Source of the DNA: Ruania alba
GTDB taxonomy: Bacteria; Actinomycetota; Actinomycetes; Actinomycetales; Beutenbergiaceae
Direction: 5' to 3'
Length of the DNA: 64,000 nt
NCBI RefSeq assembly: GCF_900105765.1
Contig: NZ_FNTX01000002.1
Span: 1,550,001 to 1,614,000 of the forward strand
A model generated the notes under the pieces. It was not told the origin of the DNA. It did no database searches and saw only the letters and a list, made by a program, of their open reading frames with translations. Positions 51,901 to 61,327 of this stretch are shown here, one piece after another. The translations under genes and the position numbers were made by a program. Numbering within the stretch: position 1 is the stretch's first letter; each line of letters begins with the position of its first letter.

Positions 51901-53268
51901 GTGCGCCGTGCCGACGTGCTGATCCAGAACGCCCACGTGGTGACCTTCGACGACGACCGGCGGGTCGTGGCCGACGGCGCCATCGCGATCACCGACGGGG
52001 TGATCGCCGAGGTCGGACCCACCGCCGAGCTCGCGGAGCGCTGGGACCCGGCGCGCCGGGTGCTGGCCTCCGGGCAGATCGCGATCCCGGGCCTCACCGA
52101 CGCCCACTTCCACACGGCACAGACCTTGATGCGCGGCCTGATCTCCACCCTGCAGCAGACCCGAGCGCTGCGCGTGCCGACCTGGCGTGAGTACTACCTG
52201 CCGTTCGAGGCCGCCCTCACCCCGGAGGATGTGCAGCTCTCCGGCGAGCTGGCGTACACCACGATGCTCGCCGGCGGGACCACGAACTTCCTCGAGTCCG
52301 GCGGACCGCACCCCGAGCTGATGGCGTCCGCCGCCGAGCAGGTGGGCATCCGCGGCACCGTCACGGTCTCCACGATGGACACCGGGTCCCGGATCCCCGA
52401 GTCGATGATCACGACGACGGAGCAAGCCCTGGCCAGGAACGTCGCCGTGGTCGACGCCCTGCCCACCGCCGCCGACGGCTCCAACCGGGTCACCGGAGGC
52501 ATGTCGCTACGCCAGGTCATCACCTGCAGTACCGAGCTGGTGACGGCGATCCACGCCGAAGCGCAGCGGCGCGGGGTGAAGGTGCACACGCACCTGGTGG
52601 AGGGCACCTACGAAATCGACTACTGCCTGGAACGGTACGGGCTCCGCCCGGTGGACTACCTGCGCGACATCGGGGTCTTCACCCCCACGCTGCACGGCGC
52701 ACACTCGGTGCTCGCCGGGGATGCCGACATCTCCGCATACGCCGAGCATCAGGTCTCCGCCTGCCACTGCGCGAAGGGGAACTACGCGATCGGTGCGGCA
52801 CCGGCGATCCGCATGTGGCGCCGCGGGGTGCCCATCGGGCTCGGTACGGACGGGGTGGCCACCCTGGGCACGCTGGACATCTTCCGGGTGGCGATGCTCG
52901 CCCGAGTGGGCCAGCAGCTGGTGGAGGCCACCGGCAGCCACAACCGGAACGGCATCGCTCCCGAGGAGCCGCTCTCGATGGCCATCCGTGGCGGTGCCCG
53001 GGCGAGCGGGTTCGCCGACCACCTCGGTGCCCTCACCGCCGGACGGCGCGCCGACGTCGTGCTGGTTGGCACCTCCAGCGCCGACGCTGCCGGTTACGCC
53101 TCCCCGGAGGCGTTCCTGTACGAGTGCGCCAGCGGGCGGGACGTGGAGTCGGTCTTCGTGGACGGACAGCAGGTGGTCGCCGACGGTGAGGTGACCACGG
53201 TGGACGTCGAGCGGGTCCGGTACCAGGCCGCCCGCCGTCAGCGTGAGCTGATGGACGCGATCGGCTGA
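51901..53268 (+). CDS. Amidohydrolase (nucleoside/SAH deaminase-like)
   Basis: 455 aa from GTG 51901, with GGAAGGGG upstream (GTG 51874 would add nine residues without an SD). Metal motifs: DAHFHT (HxH, about residue 62), HTHLVEG (His and Glu), HGAHSV, and GLGTDGVA (metal Asp). Where deaminases of the S-adenosylhomocysteine/TRZ-ATZ group have HCPxSN, this one reads CHCAKGNYAIGAAPAI. Probably deaminates or dechlorinates/dealkylates an N-heterocycle or nucleoside. Last gene of the LacI-controlled operon, 29 bp after the permease stop. Confidence 0.88.
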   Translation: MRRADVLIQNAHVVTFDDDRRVVADGAIAITDGVIAEVGPTAELAERWDPARRVLASGQIAIPGLTDAHFHTAQTLMRGLISTLQQTRALRVPTWREYYLPFEAALTPEDVQLSGELAYTTMLAGGTTNFLESGGPHPELMASAAEQVGIRGTVTVSTMDTGSRIPESMITTTEQALARNVAVVDALPTAADGSNRVTGGMSLRQVITCSTELVTAIHAEAQRRGVKVHTHLVEGTYEIDYCLERYGLRPVDYLRDIGVFTPTLHGAHSVLAGDADISAYAEHQVSACHCAKGNYAIGAAPAIRMWRRGVPIGLGTDGVATLGTLDIFRVAMLARVGQQLVEATGSHNRNGIAPEEPLSMAIRGGARASGFADHLGALTAGRRADVVLVGTSSADAAGYASPEAFLYECASGRDVESVFVDGQQVVADGEVTTVDVERVRYQAARRQRELMDAIG

Positions 53269-53275
53269 GTGCGGG

Positions 53276-54661
53276 TCAGGAGTCTGTGCCCGGTTCGCCG
53301 GCGGCGTCCGCATCAGCACCCTGGGAGCCACCGAACCCCGCGGCGCCCGCGTGATCGTGCGGCTTCACCCGGGTCAGGAGGGCCAGTCCCACCAGGAGCA
53401 CGAGGACGATCCCGAGGATGCCCCAGTACTGGGCGTCGTCGGCACCGGTGACCACCAGCCCGAGGGAGATGGCCAGCGTCCACATGCTCGGGGCGAGGAA
53501 GCTCACCGCCCGGCCGGTGGTGGCGTACAGGCCGAACACCTCACCCTCGCGTCCGGCGGGGATGAGGCGCGCCAGGAAGGTGCGCGAGGCCGACTGTGCC
53601 GGCCCGACGAAAGCAGCCAGGGCCAGGCCGCACGTCCAGAACACGGTACGGCCGCCGTCGTGCAGGACGAAGATGAGCACACCCATGATCACCATCGCGA
53701 TCAGCGACGCCATGATCACCCGCTTCGGGCCGACGGCATCATCGATCCGACCGGCGATGATGGTGGCGATCCCGGCCACCACGTTGGCCACCACTCCGAA
53801 GATGATCACGTCACCGGGGGAGAAGCCGAACGTGCCCGCCGCGATCACACCCCCGAAGGTGAAGACCCCGGCCAGACCGTCCCGGAACACGGCCGAGGCG
53901 AGCAGGAAGTACACCGTGTTGTGATCGGCGCGCCACAGGTCCCGGATGGTGCCGAACAGGAGCCGGTAGGACTCGATCAGTCCGGCCTGGGCGCCCTGTT
54001 GTGTCGGTCGCGGGCCGTCGCGCACGGTGAGCAGCAGCGGGATCGAGAACAGCAGGGTCCACCCGGCGCAGAAGAGCATGCTCACCCGCACGTCGAGGCC
54101 GTCCTCGCCGGTGATGCCGAACAGGCCGACTTCCGGCTGGATCAACCCGAGGTAGAGGAACAGCAGCAGGACGATGCCGCCGAGGTAGCCCATGCCCCAC
54201 CCGATCCCGGAGACCCGGCCGACCGTGCGTGGGGTGGAGACGTCGGCGAGCATCGCGTTGTAGTTCACTCCTGCGAACTCGAAGGCGATGTTCCCGGCCG
54301 CGAGCAGCACCAGGCCGAGCCAGAGGTATTCGGCGGAGGGCTGGACGAAGAACAGCGAGGCGGACGCGGCGATCACCAGTGCGGTGTTCACGCCGAGCCA
54401 GAGGGTGCGGCGCCCGGCGCGGTCGGCGCGCTGCCCGATCACCGGCGCGGTCGCTGCGATCAAGAACCCGGCGATCGCCAGGGCGGTGCCCAGGCTGCGG
54501 TCGGCGTTCGGGCCGAACGCGTCGGAGGTCAGGTACACGGTGAAGACGAAGGTGGTGATCACCGCGTTGAACGCGGCCGACCCCCAGTCCCACAGCGACC
54601 AGGCGATCACCGGCCAGGTGAGGGTGCGGTCCTTGGGCCGGGGCACAGCAGCGCTGGTCAT
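53276..54661 (-). CDS. MFS transporter, UMF1/Atg22-like
   Basis: 461 aa from ATG 54661. Twelve membrane segments; the opening VIAWSLWDWGSAAFNAVITTFVF and GRVSGIGWGMGYLGGIVLLL are diagnostic of the UMF1 (vacuole effluxer Atg22-like) branch. In bacteria these are exporters of unknown substrate, perhaps amino acids. It ends 8 bp from the amidohydrolase stop, converging, so it is not part of that operon. Confidence 0.9.
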   Translation of the reverse strand: MTSAAVPRPKDRTLTWPVIAWSLWDWGSAAFNAVITTFVFTVYLTSDAFGPNADRSLGTALAIAGFLIAATAPVIGQRADRAGRRTLWLGVNTALVIAASASLFFVQPSAEYLWLGLVLLAAGNIAFEFAGVNYNAMLADVSTPRTVGRVSGIGWGMGYLGGIVLLLFLYLGLIQPEVGLFGITGEDGLDVRVSMLFCAGWTLLFSIPLLLTVRDGPRPTQQGAQAGLIESYRLLFGTIRDLWRADHNTVYFLLASAVFRDGLAGVFTFGGVIAAGTFGFSPGDVIIFGVVANVVAGIATIIAGRIDDAVGPKRVIMASLIAMVIMGVLIFVLHDGGRTVFWTCGLALAAFVGPAQSASRTFLARLIPAGREGEVFGLYATTGRAVSFLAPSMWTLAISLGLVVTGADDAQYWGILGIVLVLLVGLALLTRVKPHDHAGAAGFGGSQGADADAAGEPGTDS

Positions 54662-54899
54662 GGGTCCAACTGTGGCACTGGAAGGTGACTGGTGGGTGTC
54701 TGAGCCGGAAAATAGTGCGGCAACGCCTGGTCATCGTGACCGGATCGACGGCGATACGTAGAGCTGGGGGCCTATGCGGCGCAGCTTTGCGTATGACCGT
54801 CGATCGGGCCAGCACTTCTCCTCACGTGGCGGCGAGGATGTTTGGGCTGACTACGCTCGGACAACCAGTTCGACGTGTGATTTCAGGGAGGGGAGGGTG

Positions 54900-56423
54900 A
54901 TGGACGAGCCGAACGCCCAGGCGGTGCAGGCGCTGCGCGCGGATCTCACCGACGCCGAGTACACCGTGGACCGGCTCACCGAGGTGCTCGGGCCGGTGCC
55001 GATGGCCGCCCTCGCCCGGGAGCAGGTGCTGCCCGCCGTCCGCGCCGCGCGCTCGGCCGGACCCGACCCGGCCGCGCTGCTCGCCCGCGCCTTCATCCTC
55101 GGTGACACCCTTAGTCCCGCCGAGCTGGACACCGCCCTCCCGCGCACCGGCGCCGCCGGGGCGAAGCAGCTCGGACTGACCACCGGCCCCACACCGGTGC
55201 GCGGCGCCGTCGATCTGCGCCCCATCGATACCGCTGCCGGCGAGTTCTGGCTGGCCGCCGACCTCGGTGAAGCCACCACCGGGCGGGCCGTGACCGGCGA
55301 CCACGTGCTCGGGATGGGCGGCGCCTCCCGCACCCTGGCCGAGCTCACTCTCCGCCACCCGGTAGGCCGCACCCTGGACCTGGGCACCGGGTGCGGCGTG
55401 CAGGCCCTCAATGTGGCTCCGTTCAGCGGGGAGGTGGTGGCCACGGACATCTCCGCCCGTGCTCTCGCCTTCGCCCGGCTGAACGCCGCCCTCAACGACG
55501 TGCCGCTCGACCTGCGCGCTGGGTCGATGCTGGAGCCGGTGGCCGGTGAGCAGTTCGACCTGGTGGTCTCCAACCCACCGTTCGTGATCACTCCGCGGGC
55601 TGCGGGCATCACCGAGTACACCTACCGGGACGGCGGCCGTCGCGGTGACGATGTGGTGCGCGACCTGGTCACAGGGGTGGCCGACGTGCTCGCCCCGGGC
55701 GGTGTGGCGCAGCTGCTCGTGAACTGGGAGGTTCGCGATGGTGAGGGCCGCTTCGACAGGATCCAGGCCTGGCTGACCGAGTCCGGCCTGGACGGATGGG
55801 TGATCCAGCGGGAGAGCGCCGACGCGGCCGAGTACGCCGAGACCTGGCTGCGCGACGGTGGCATCACCCCGGACCGGGACCGGGATGCCTGGGAGCGCGG
55901 CTATGCCGCATGGCTGGACGACTTCGCCGACCGTGGTGTGGTTGCCGTCGGGTTCGGGTACGTCACCCTGTCCAAGCCGGACCAGTCCGACGGCGTCGCT
56001 CCCGCCGGCCCGGCCCGTGCCCCCTGGCACCGGGTGGAGGAATTCACCGGTCCGGTCACCGGGCCGCTGTGGCCCACCATCGCGGCCACCCTGCAGGCCA
56101 AGGACGCACTGGCGGCGCTGGATGACGGGGCGTTCGCCGAGCAGGCTCTCACCGTCGCCGCCGACGTCACCGAGGAACGGCACTATCGGCCCGGATCGGC
56201 CCACCCCGAGGTGATCGTGCTGCACCAGGGTGGCGGGCTCGGCCGGAGCGTGCGGGCGGACACGGCCCTCGCCGCGGTGGTGGGCACCTGCGATGGGGAC
56301 CTGAGCGTCGCGCAGATCGCCGCCGGGGTGGCCGCGCTCACCGACACCGATCGGGACGCCGTGCTCGCGTCCGTGCTGCCGCAGGTCCGCGAACTGGTGC
56401 TGGACGGGTTCCTGCTGCTCTGA
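54900..56423 (+). CDS. SAM-dependent methyltransferase with N- and C-terminal extra domains
   Basis: 507 aa from ATG 54900, with GGGAGGGGAGGG upstream. Residues 1-140 form a helical domain also found alone in actinobacterial proteins. The methyltransferase core has TLDLGTGCGVQAL (G162 in the motif) and SNPPF (N225-F228): the NPP[YF] motif marks methylation of a planar amide or base nitrogen, as in PrmC/HemK, RsmC or adenine-N6 enzymes. A C-terminal domain (about 370-507) ends in a helical bundle. Target unknown; rRNA, tRNA or a protein glutamine are candidates. Commonly found near topA in Micrococcales (recalled). Confidence 0.85.
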   Translation: MDEPNAQAVQALRADLTDAEYTVDRLTEVLGPVPMAALAREQVLPAVRAARSAGPDPAALLARAFILGDTLSPAELDTALPRTGAAGAKQLGLTTGPTPVRGAVDLRPIDTAAGEFWLAADLGEATTGRAVTGDHVLGMGGASRTLAELTLRHPVGRTLDLGTGCGVQALNVAPFSGEVVATDISARALAFARLNAALNDVPLDLRAGSMLEPVAGEQFDLVVSNPPFVITPRAAGITEYTYRDGGRRGDDVVRDLVTGVADVLAPGGVAQLLVNWEVRDGEGRFDRIQAWLTESGLDGWVIQRESADAAEYAETWLRDGGITPDRDRDAWERGYAAWLDDFADRGVVAVGFGYVTLSKPDQSDGVAPAGPARAPWHRVEEFTGPVTGPLWPTIAATLQAKDALAALDDGAFAEQALTVAADVTEERHYRPGSAHPEVIVLHQGGGLGRSVRADTALAAVVGTCDGDLSVAQIAAGVAALTDTDRDAVLASVLPQVRELVLDGFLLL

Positions 56424-56474
56424 TCGTCCGCCGCGCGCCCAGGAAATCCCCAGACTCGCCGATTATCGTGCGCG

Positions 56475-57401
56475 ATGATGACCACGATGGCCCCCACCAG
56501 CCCGCCCCGCTCAGTGCAGCCCGCACCACAGTCCGGAGCTGCCCGGTTCTGGGGTGCTGCCGTCCCGATCGCGGCGGCGGTGCTCAGCGCGGTGGCCGTG
56601 GTTGTCCTCTGGTGGGTGTTCGTGACCACCCGCAGCGGTCAGTTGCTCGACGATGTGGCAGCACTGGGGGCGGCGTTCGGGCGGGACACACTGGAGCCGC
56701 TGCTCACCCCGGTACTGACGATCGTGTCCATCCCGTTCGTGGCCGCTGCGCTGATCGCCGCCGTGGCACTCGCCGTGCTGCAACGGCGCCAGTCGATCGC
56801 CGTCGGTGCCGTGGTGCTCCTCGGCGGGGCGAACCTGACCACGCAACTGCTCAAGGCCGTCCTGCCGCGACCCGACCTGGACGTCACCTACGCCCTGGGG
56901 AACTCGCTGCCATCAGGGCACACCACCGTGGCCGCATCGGTGGCGGCCACGGCGTTGTTGATCGCTCCGCACCGTCTGCGCGGCGTGGTGGCCGTGGCCG
57001 GTGCCGTCTACGCCAGCTTGACCGGACTCGGCACTCTGGTGGGCGGCTGGCACCGCCCATCGGACGTGGTGGCCGCCTATCTCGTGGTGGCTGCCTGGTA
57101 CTTCCTCGTCGAGGCATCCCGGCAGTTCCGGTCTGCCACCCCGCTGCCACGTGGCTATCGCACAGCACCACCGGTGAACGCGGCCGCCGTGCTCGGCGGC
57201 CTCGGTCTGCTCAGCGGTGTCGTCGCGGTCGCGATCGGTGCCTGGGTGCTGGCTGAACTGCCTGCTCCGGGCACCGTAATTATGGATCCGGGCAGCGCCG
57301 GGACCACCCTCGCGTACGCTGGGGGTAGCCTCGCTGTGGCGGCGACGGCGTGCCTGACGATGGGCAGCATGCTCGTGATGCGGCCCTACGAACGCGGCTG
57401 A
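56475..57401 (+). CDS. PAP2 family phosphatase, membrane
   Basis: 308 aa from ATG 56475. Six or seven membrane helices. The three acid phosphatase motifs are present: KAVLPRPDL (KxxxxRP), LPSGHTTVAAS (PSGH) and GTLVGGWHRPSDVV (SR-x5-H-x3-D type, with the leading Ser-Arg replaced). It may dephosphorylate undecaprenyl pyrophosphate, phosphatidic acid or phosphatidylglycerol phosphate; not decidable here. Located between the methyltransferase and topA. Confidence 0.88.
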   Translation: MMTTMAPTSPPRSVQPAPQSGAARFWGAAVPIAAAVLSAVAVVVLWWVFVTTRSGQLLDDVAALGAAFGRDTLEPLLTPVLTIVSIPFVAAALIAAVALAVLQRRQSIAVGAVVLLGGANLTTQLLKAVLPRPDLDVTYALGNSLPSGHTTVAASVAATALLIAPHRLRGVVAVAGAVYASLTGLGTLVGGWHRPSDVVAAYLVVAAWYFLVEASRQFRSATPLPRGYRTAPPVNAAAVLGGLGLLSGVVAVAIGAWVLAELPAPGTVIMDPGSAGTTLAYAGGSLAVAATACLTMGSMLVMRPYERG

Positions 57402-57567
57402 CGTCGTCGGAGCCTTTTCGGCAGTACCACTACCTTCGGGTGGTGTGCGTCACACAGGCGTAGAAGTCCGCTGGGCGACGGCGCAGCCGAACACGTTGTA
57501 CCGTCACACCGCGAGAGTCCCTGAGTTGCACTGGTTGCCAGTGCACACCCGATGAAGGAAGGTCCGC

Positions 57568-60273
57568 GTGACCGCAACGGCCCGCAAGCTTGTGATCGTC
57601 GAGTCCCCGGCGAAGGCGCGAACGATCGCCGGGTACCTGGGCTCCGGCTTCGACGTCGAAGCGAGCGTGGGCCACATCCGCGACCTGGCGCAGCCGTCGG
57701 AACTGCCCGCGGAGATGAAGAAGGGGCCGTACAAGAAGTTCGCCATCGACGTCGACAACGGCTTCGACCCGTACTACGTGGTGGACGCGGACAAGAAGAA
57801 GAAGGTCACCGAGCTCAAGAAGCTCCTCAAGGATGCCGACGAGCTCTACCTCGCCACCGATGAGGACCGCGAGGGGGAAGCCATCGCGTGGCACCTGCTC
57901 GAGGTGCTCAAGCCCAAGGTGCCGGTCAAGCGGATGGTGTTCCACGAGATCACCCGCGAGGCGATCCAGCGAGCCCTGGCCGAGCCGCGGGACCTGGACA
58001 CGCGCTTGGTGGACGCGCAGGAGACCCGCCGCCTGCTGGACCGTCTCTACGGCTACGAGGTCTCGCCGGTGCTGTGGCGCAAGGTCCGCCAGGGCCTGAG
58101 TGCCGGCCGCGTGCAGTCCGTGGCCACCCGGATGGTGGTAGAGCGCGAGCGGGAGCGGATGGCGTTCGTCGCTGCCGAGTACTGGGATGTGCGCGGCACC
58201 TTCACCGGTGGGCGCGGCGCTACCGCCGGGACCACGTTCGGTGCGCGTCTGGTGGCCGTCGACGGCGCCCGGGTGGCCACCGGCAAGGACTTCCGCGACG
58301 ACGCCACGCTGAAGAGCAGCTCCGTGCTGCACCTGGACGAGGCGGCTGCACGCGGGCTCGTCACGGCCCTGCAGAGCAGCGACGTGACCGTCTCCAGCGT
58401 TGAGGAGAAGCCCTACACCCGCCGTCCGGCCGCGCCGTTCACCACCTCCACGCTGCAGCAGGAGGCCTCTCGGAAGTTGCGGATGAACTCCCGCACGGCG
58501 ATGCGGGTGGCTCAGGGGCTGTACGAGAACGGCTACATCACCTACATGCGGACCGACTCGGTGGCACTGTCCGGGCAGGCGATCAGCGCAGCCCGCAACC
58601 AGGCCACCGAGCTCTACGGTGCCGACTTCGTGCCGGCCAAGGCGCGCCACTACGCTTCCAAGTCCAAGGGAGCGCAGGAGGCGCACGAGGCGATCCGCCC
58701 GGCAGGGGACACCTTCCGCACGCCGGCGCAGGTGGCCAGCGCGCTCAGCGGGGACCAGTTCCGCCTGTATGAGCTGATCTGGAAGCGCACCGTGGCCTCC
58801 CAGATGGCTGATGCGAAGGGGTCGACGGCGTCCGTGCGCCTGCAAGGGACGGCCACCGATGGGCGGGTGGCCGAGTTCGCTGCCTCGGGCACGGTGATCA
58901 CCTTCCGCGGGTTCCTCGCCGCGTATGAAGAAGGTCGTGACGTCGACCGGTACAGCGAGGACGCAGCGGGCCAGGGCAAGGATGCGCGCCTGCCGGACCT
59001 GCAGACCGGTGACGGGGTCGCCACCGACGAGCTCACCGCTGACGGTCACGAGACCTCCCCACCTCCGCGGTACACCGAGGCGAGCCTGGTCAAGGCTCTC
59101 GAGGAGCGTGGCATCGGCCGCCCCTCCACCTACGCCGCCACCATCTCGGTCATCACGGACCGGGGCTACGTCTTGCGCCGCGGTCAGGCACTGGTGCCCA
59201 GCTGGGTGGCGTTCTCCGTGATCCGGCTGCTGGAGGAGCACTTCCCGAAGCTGATCGACTACGACTTCACCGCCGAGATGGAGTCCGACCTGGACCGGAT
59301 CGCGGCCGGGGACGCCGACCGGGTGGACTGGCTGGCTGGGTTCTACTTCGGACGGGACGGTGCCGAAGGTCTGAAGAACCTCGTGGAGGACCTCGGCGAG
59401 ATCGATGCCCGGGCGCTGAACTCCGTGCAGATCAGCGACGGCGTGACGTTGCGGGTGGGGCGTTACGGTCCGTATCTCGAAGGGCCACCCGCTGAGGAGG
59501 GCGGGCAGGCGCGACGCGCCTCCGTCCCGGACGACATCGCTCCCGATGAGCTCACCGCAGCCCGCGCCGAGGAACTGTTCGCAGCGAACGCCGATGGTGA
59601 CCGGGAGCTGGGTACCGACCCGGAGACCGGGCACACGATCGTGGCGAAGAACGGACGATTCGGTCCCTATGTCACCGAGGTGCTGCCGGAGCCGGAGCCG
59701 CCGGCGAAGGGGAAGAAGAAGCCCGCGAAGGCGAAACCGCGCACCGCGTCCCTGTTCAAGGACATGGACCTGGGCACCATCGAGCTCGACACCGCGCTGC
59801 GGCTGCTCTCCCTGCCGCGGGTGGTGGGGACCGACCCGGAGTCCGGAGACGAGATCACCGCCCAGAACGGCCGGTACGGGCCCTACCTGAAGAAGGGCAC
59901 TGACTCCCGGTCCCTGACCAGCGAGGACCAGCTCTTCGACCTCACCCTGGATGAGGCCCTGGAGATCTACGCCCAGCCGAAGCGGGGGCGTGGGGCGAGT
60001 GCGTCGAAGGCGCTCAAGGAACTCGGCGAGGACCCGGTCTCCGGCAAGCCCGTGGTGGTCAAGGACGGCCGGTTCGGTCCGTACGTGACCGACGGCGAGA
60101 CGAACGCCACGCTGCGCTCGGCGGATTCGGTGGACGCCATCACCGCGGACCGGGCCTATGAGCTGATCGCGGAGAAGCGGGCGAAGGGTCCGGCGAAGAA
60201 GAAGGCTCCGGCGCGGAAGGCTCCGGCCAAGAAGAAGGCACCGGCGAAGAAGGCGCCCGCGAAGAAGTCCTGA
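57568..60273 (+). CDS. topA: DNA topoisomerase I (type IA)
   Basis: 901 aa from GTG 57568, SD AAGGAAGG. Relaxes negative supercoils. TOPRIM domain at the start (KLVIVESPAKARTIAGYLG; LATDEDREGEAIAWHL); catalytic Tyr326 in YITYMRTDSVALS; core to about residue 600. The C-terminal part lacks zinc fingers and instead has repeats of the actinobacterial type (GRFGPYV, GRYGPYL, GRYGPYLKKG, GRFGPYVTDG), ending in an Lys/Ala/Pro tail of about 30 residues that should bind DNA. Upstream, a GTGTG-CGT-CACAC palindrome lies at 57443-57455. A perfect hairpin follows the stop. Confidence 0.97.
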   Translation: MTATARKLVIVESPAKARTIAGYLGSGFDVEASVGHIRDLAQPSELPAEMKKGPYKKFAIDVDNGFDPYYVVDADKKKKVTELKKLLKDADELYLATDEDREGEAIAWHLLEVLKPKVPVKRMVFHEITREAIQRALAEPRDLDTRLVDAQETRRLLDRLYGYEVSPVLWRKVRQGLSAGRVQSVATRMVVERERERMAFVAAEYWDVRGTFTGGRGATAGTTFGARLVAVDGARVATGKDFRDDATLKSSSVLHLDEAAARGLVTALQSSDVTVSSVEEKPYTRRPAAPFTTSTLQQEASRKLRMNSRTAMRVAQGLYENGYITYMRTDSVALSGQAISAARNQATELYGADFVPAKARHYASKSKGAQEAHEAIRPAGDTFRTPAQVASALSGDQFRLYELIWKRTVASQMADAKGSTASVRLQGTATDGRVAEFAASGTVITFRGFLAAYEEGRDVDRYSEDAAGQGKDARLPDLQTGDGVATDELTADGHETSPPPRYTEASLVKALEERGIGRPSTYAATISVITDRGYVLRRGQALVPSWVAFSVIRLLEEHFPKLIDYDFTAEMESDLDRIAAGDADRVDWLAGFYFGRDGAEGLKNLVEDLGEIDARALNSVQISDGVTLRVGRYGPYLEGPPAEEGGQARRASVPDDIAPDELTAARAEELFAANADGDRELGTDPETGHTIVAKNGRFGPYVTEVLPEPEPPAKGKKKPAKAKPRTASLFKDMDLGTIELDTALRLLSLPRVVGTDPESGDEITAQNGRYGPYLKKGTDSRSLTSEDQLFDLTLDEALEIYAQPKRGRGASASKALKELGEDPVSGKPVVVKDGRFGPYVTDGETNATLRSADSVDAITADRAYELIAEKRAKGPAKKKAPARKAPAKKKAPAKKAPAKKS

Positions 60274-60276
60274 CGT

Positions 60277-60340
60277 GAACTGACGGAAATGCGTCGACCC
60301 TCGCGCCATCGTGCGAGGGTCGACGCATTTCCGTCAGTTC
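60277..60340. terminator. Perfect 28-bp hairpin after topA
   Basis: Arms 60277-60304 and 60313-60340 pair perfectly over 28 bp (core GACGGAAATGCGTCGACC), loop 8 bases. It starts 4 bp after the topA stop and ends 8 bp before the stop of the converging AbiEi/DUF559-type gene. Works as a bidirectional terminator by position, but is unusually long and exact. Confidence 0.8.
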
Positions 60341-60347
60341 CGCGGGA

Positions 60348-61184
60348 TCAGGCGGCCCGTGGGACCCGCAGATGGTGACGGGTGGCGATGAGTGCGCCAA
60401 GATCACGCTGTGTTGCCGCCCAGTCGTCCCACACCTGGGTAAAACTGAGCCGAGTCACTGAATAGCCGAGCAGTCGTGCCGCCAGATCGCGACGACGGTC
60501 TGTTTCGTAGTTCGGCACGGCGGTGTGGTGTGCCTTGCTGTCGGTCTCGATCACCCACGAACGTCCCACCAGGAAGTCGACCTTCCCGACGCCCGGTATG
60601 CGTGCCTGTTGCGTGAATGCGATTCCGCGGCCGCGGAGCCAACGCGCCACTCGAGTCTCGGATCCCGACTGGCTGAGCCCGGAGAGCACGCCGAGGCGTG
60701 ACCTGATCCTGAGCGGGAGTGGCCGGGCAAGGTCGCCGACCTCGCCCGGCGTGAGGAGCTTGTGCGTCATCGACGACTCGAAGAGGATGGCGGACTGTTC
60801 AGGTGTGAGACATCGTGCTGCGTGCTGGAGACACAGACCGAGGCTGGCGACCGGTTCGGTCTCGGGCCAGGCATCGCAGTAGGGGCCGTGGGCGATGAAT
60901 CTCGGTGGTACTCGCCCTCGCCGAGCATAGACGTGCATGCCCGGGACGAGGGGTGACCAGAGTCCGTGGATGCGAGCCGCCGAGATGCAGGTCAACCGGG
61001 CTCCTGACCGCATAGCCATGAGTGCCGTCTGGTCTGCGTCACGGGTGGCGAACCAGCCACGGGTGACGGGGACGAGTCGGCCCTCCTCGATCAAGCGCAT
61101 GCGGTGCCGGCGGTCGATCCCGCGGGCCTCCAGGGACCAGGTGGGGTAGATCCCGACAGCGTCGGCGAGCGGTGATCCGGTCAT
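60348..61184 (-). CDS. AbiEi-like/DUF559-type orphan protein, second copy
   Basis: 278 aa from ATG 61184 (GTG 61235 is possible). Same design as the gene at 6404-7351. An N-terminal recognition-like part (RRHRMRLIEEGRLVPVTRGWF) is followed by the AbiEi body (SGARLTCISAARIHGLW). The PD-(D/E)XK-like end has SGSETRVARWL, KVDFLVGRSWVIETDSKAHH and YSVTRLSFTQVWDDWAAT, the order of acidic residues expected for this nuclease fold. No toxin partner. A perfect 28-bp hairpin abuts its 3' end. Activity unknown. Confidence 0.75.
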   Translation of the reverse strand: MTGSPLADAVGIYPTWSLEARGIDRRHRMRLIEEGRLVPVTRGWFATRDADQTALMAMRSGARLTCISAARIHGLWSPLVPGMHVYARRGRVPPRFIAHGPYCDAWPETEPVASLGLCLQHAARCLTPEQSAILFESSMTHKLLTPGEVGDLARPLPLRIRSRLGVLSGLSQSGSETRVARWLRGRGIAFTQQARIPGVGKVDFLVGRSWVIETDSKAHHTAVPNYETDRRRDLAARLLGYSVTRLSFTQVWDDWAATQRDLGALIATRHHLRVPRAA

Positions 61185-61327
61185 GGCCACCAGCCTGCCG
61201 GACCTTCCCACTCCCGGTGAGGGCCCTGTGGACAACGCTGAAATGACGGCTATATGACAGACCCTGCGCCATATGCGCGCGCTGTGACGTATCGCCGTCG
61301 TCTCGGTCGGCGCTCTACGCTGAGGCC

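Noticed and set aside
49134-53268. Long plus-strand frames extending the ABC and amidohydrolase genes far upstream
   Set aside because: Upstream parts overlap well-defined upstream genes in another frame and read as Arg/Gly-rich nonsense; real starts are marked by SDs or stop overlaps.
57443-57455. GTGTG-CGT-CACAC as a Crp site upstream of topA
   Set aside because: Half-site order resembles Crp but the 3-bp spacer does not fit TGTGA-N6-TCACA.
57430-60309. Very long open frame on the minus strand opposite topA (about 959 codons)
   Set aside because: Antisense to an intact, motif-complete topA; composition is Arg/Gly/His/Leu-rich and typical of the shadow frame in high-GC genes. No SD or family motif.
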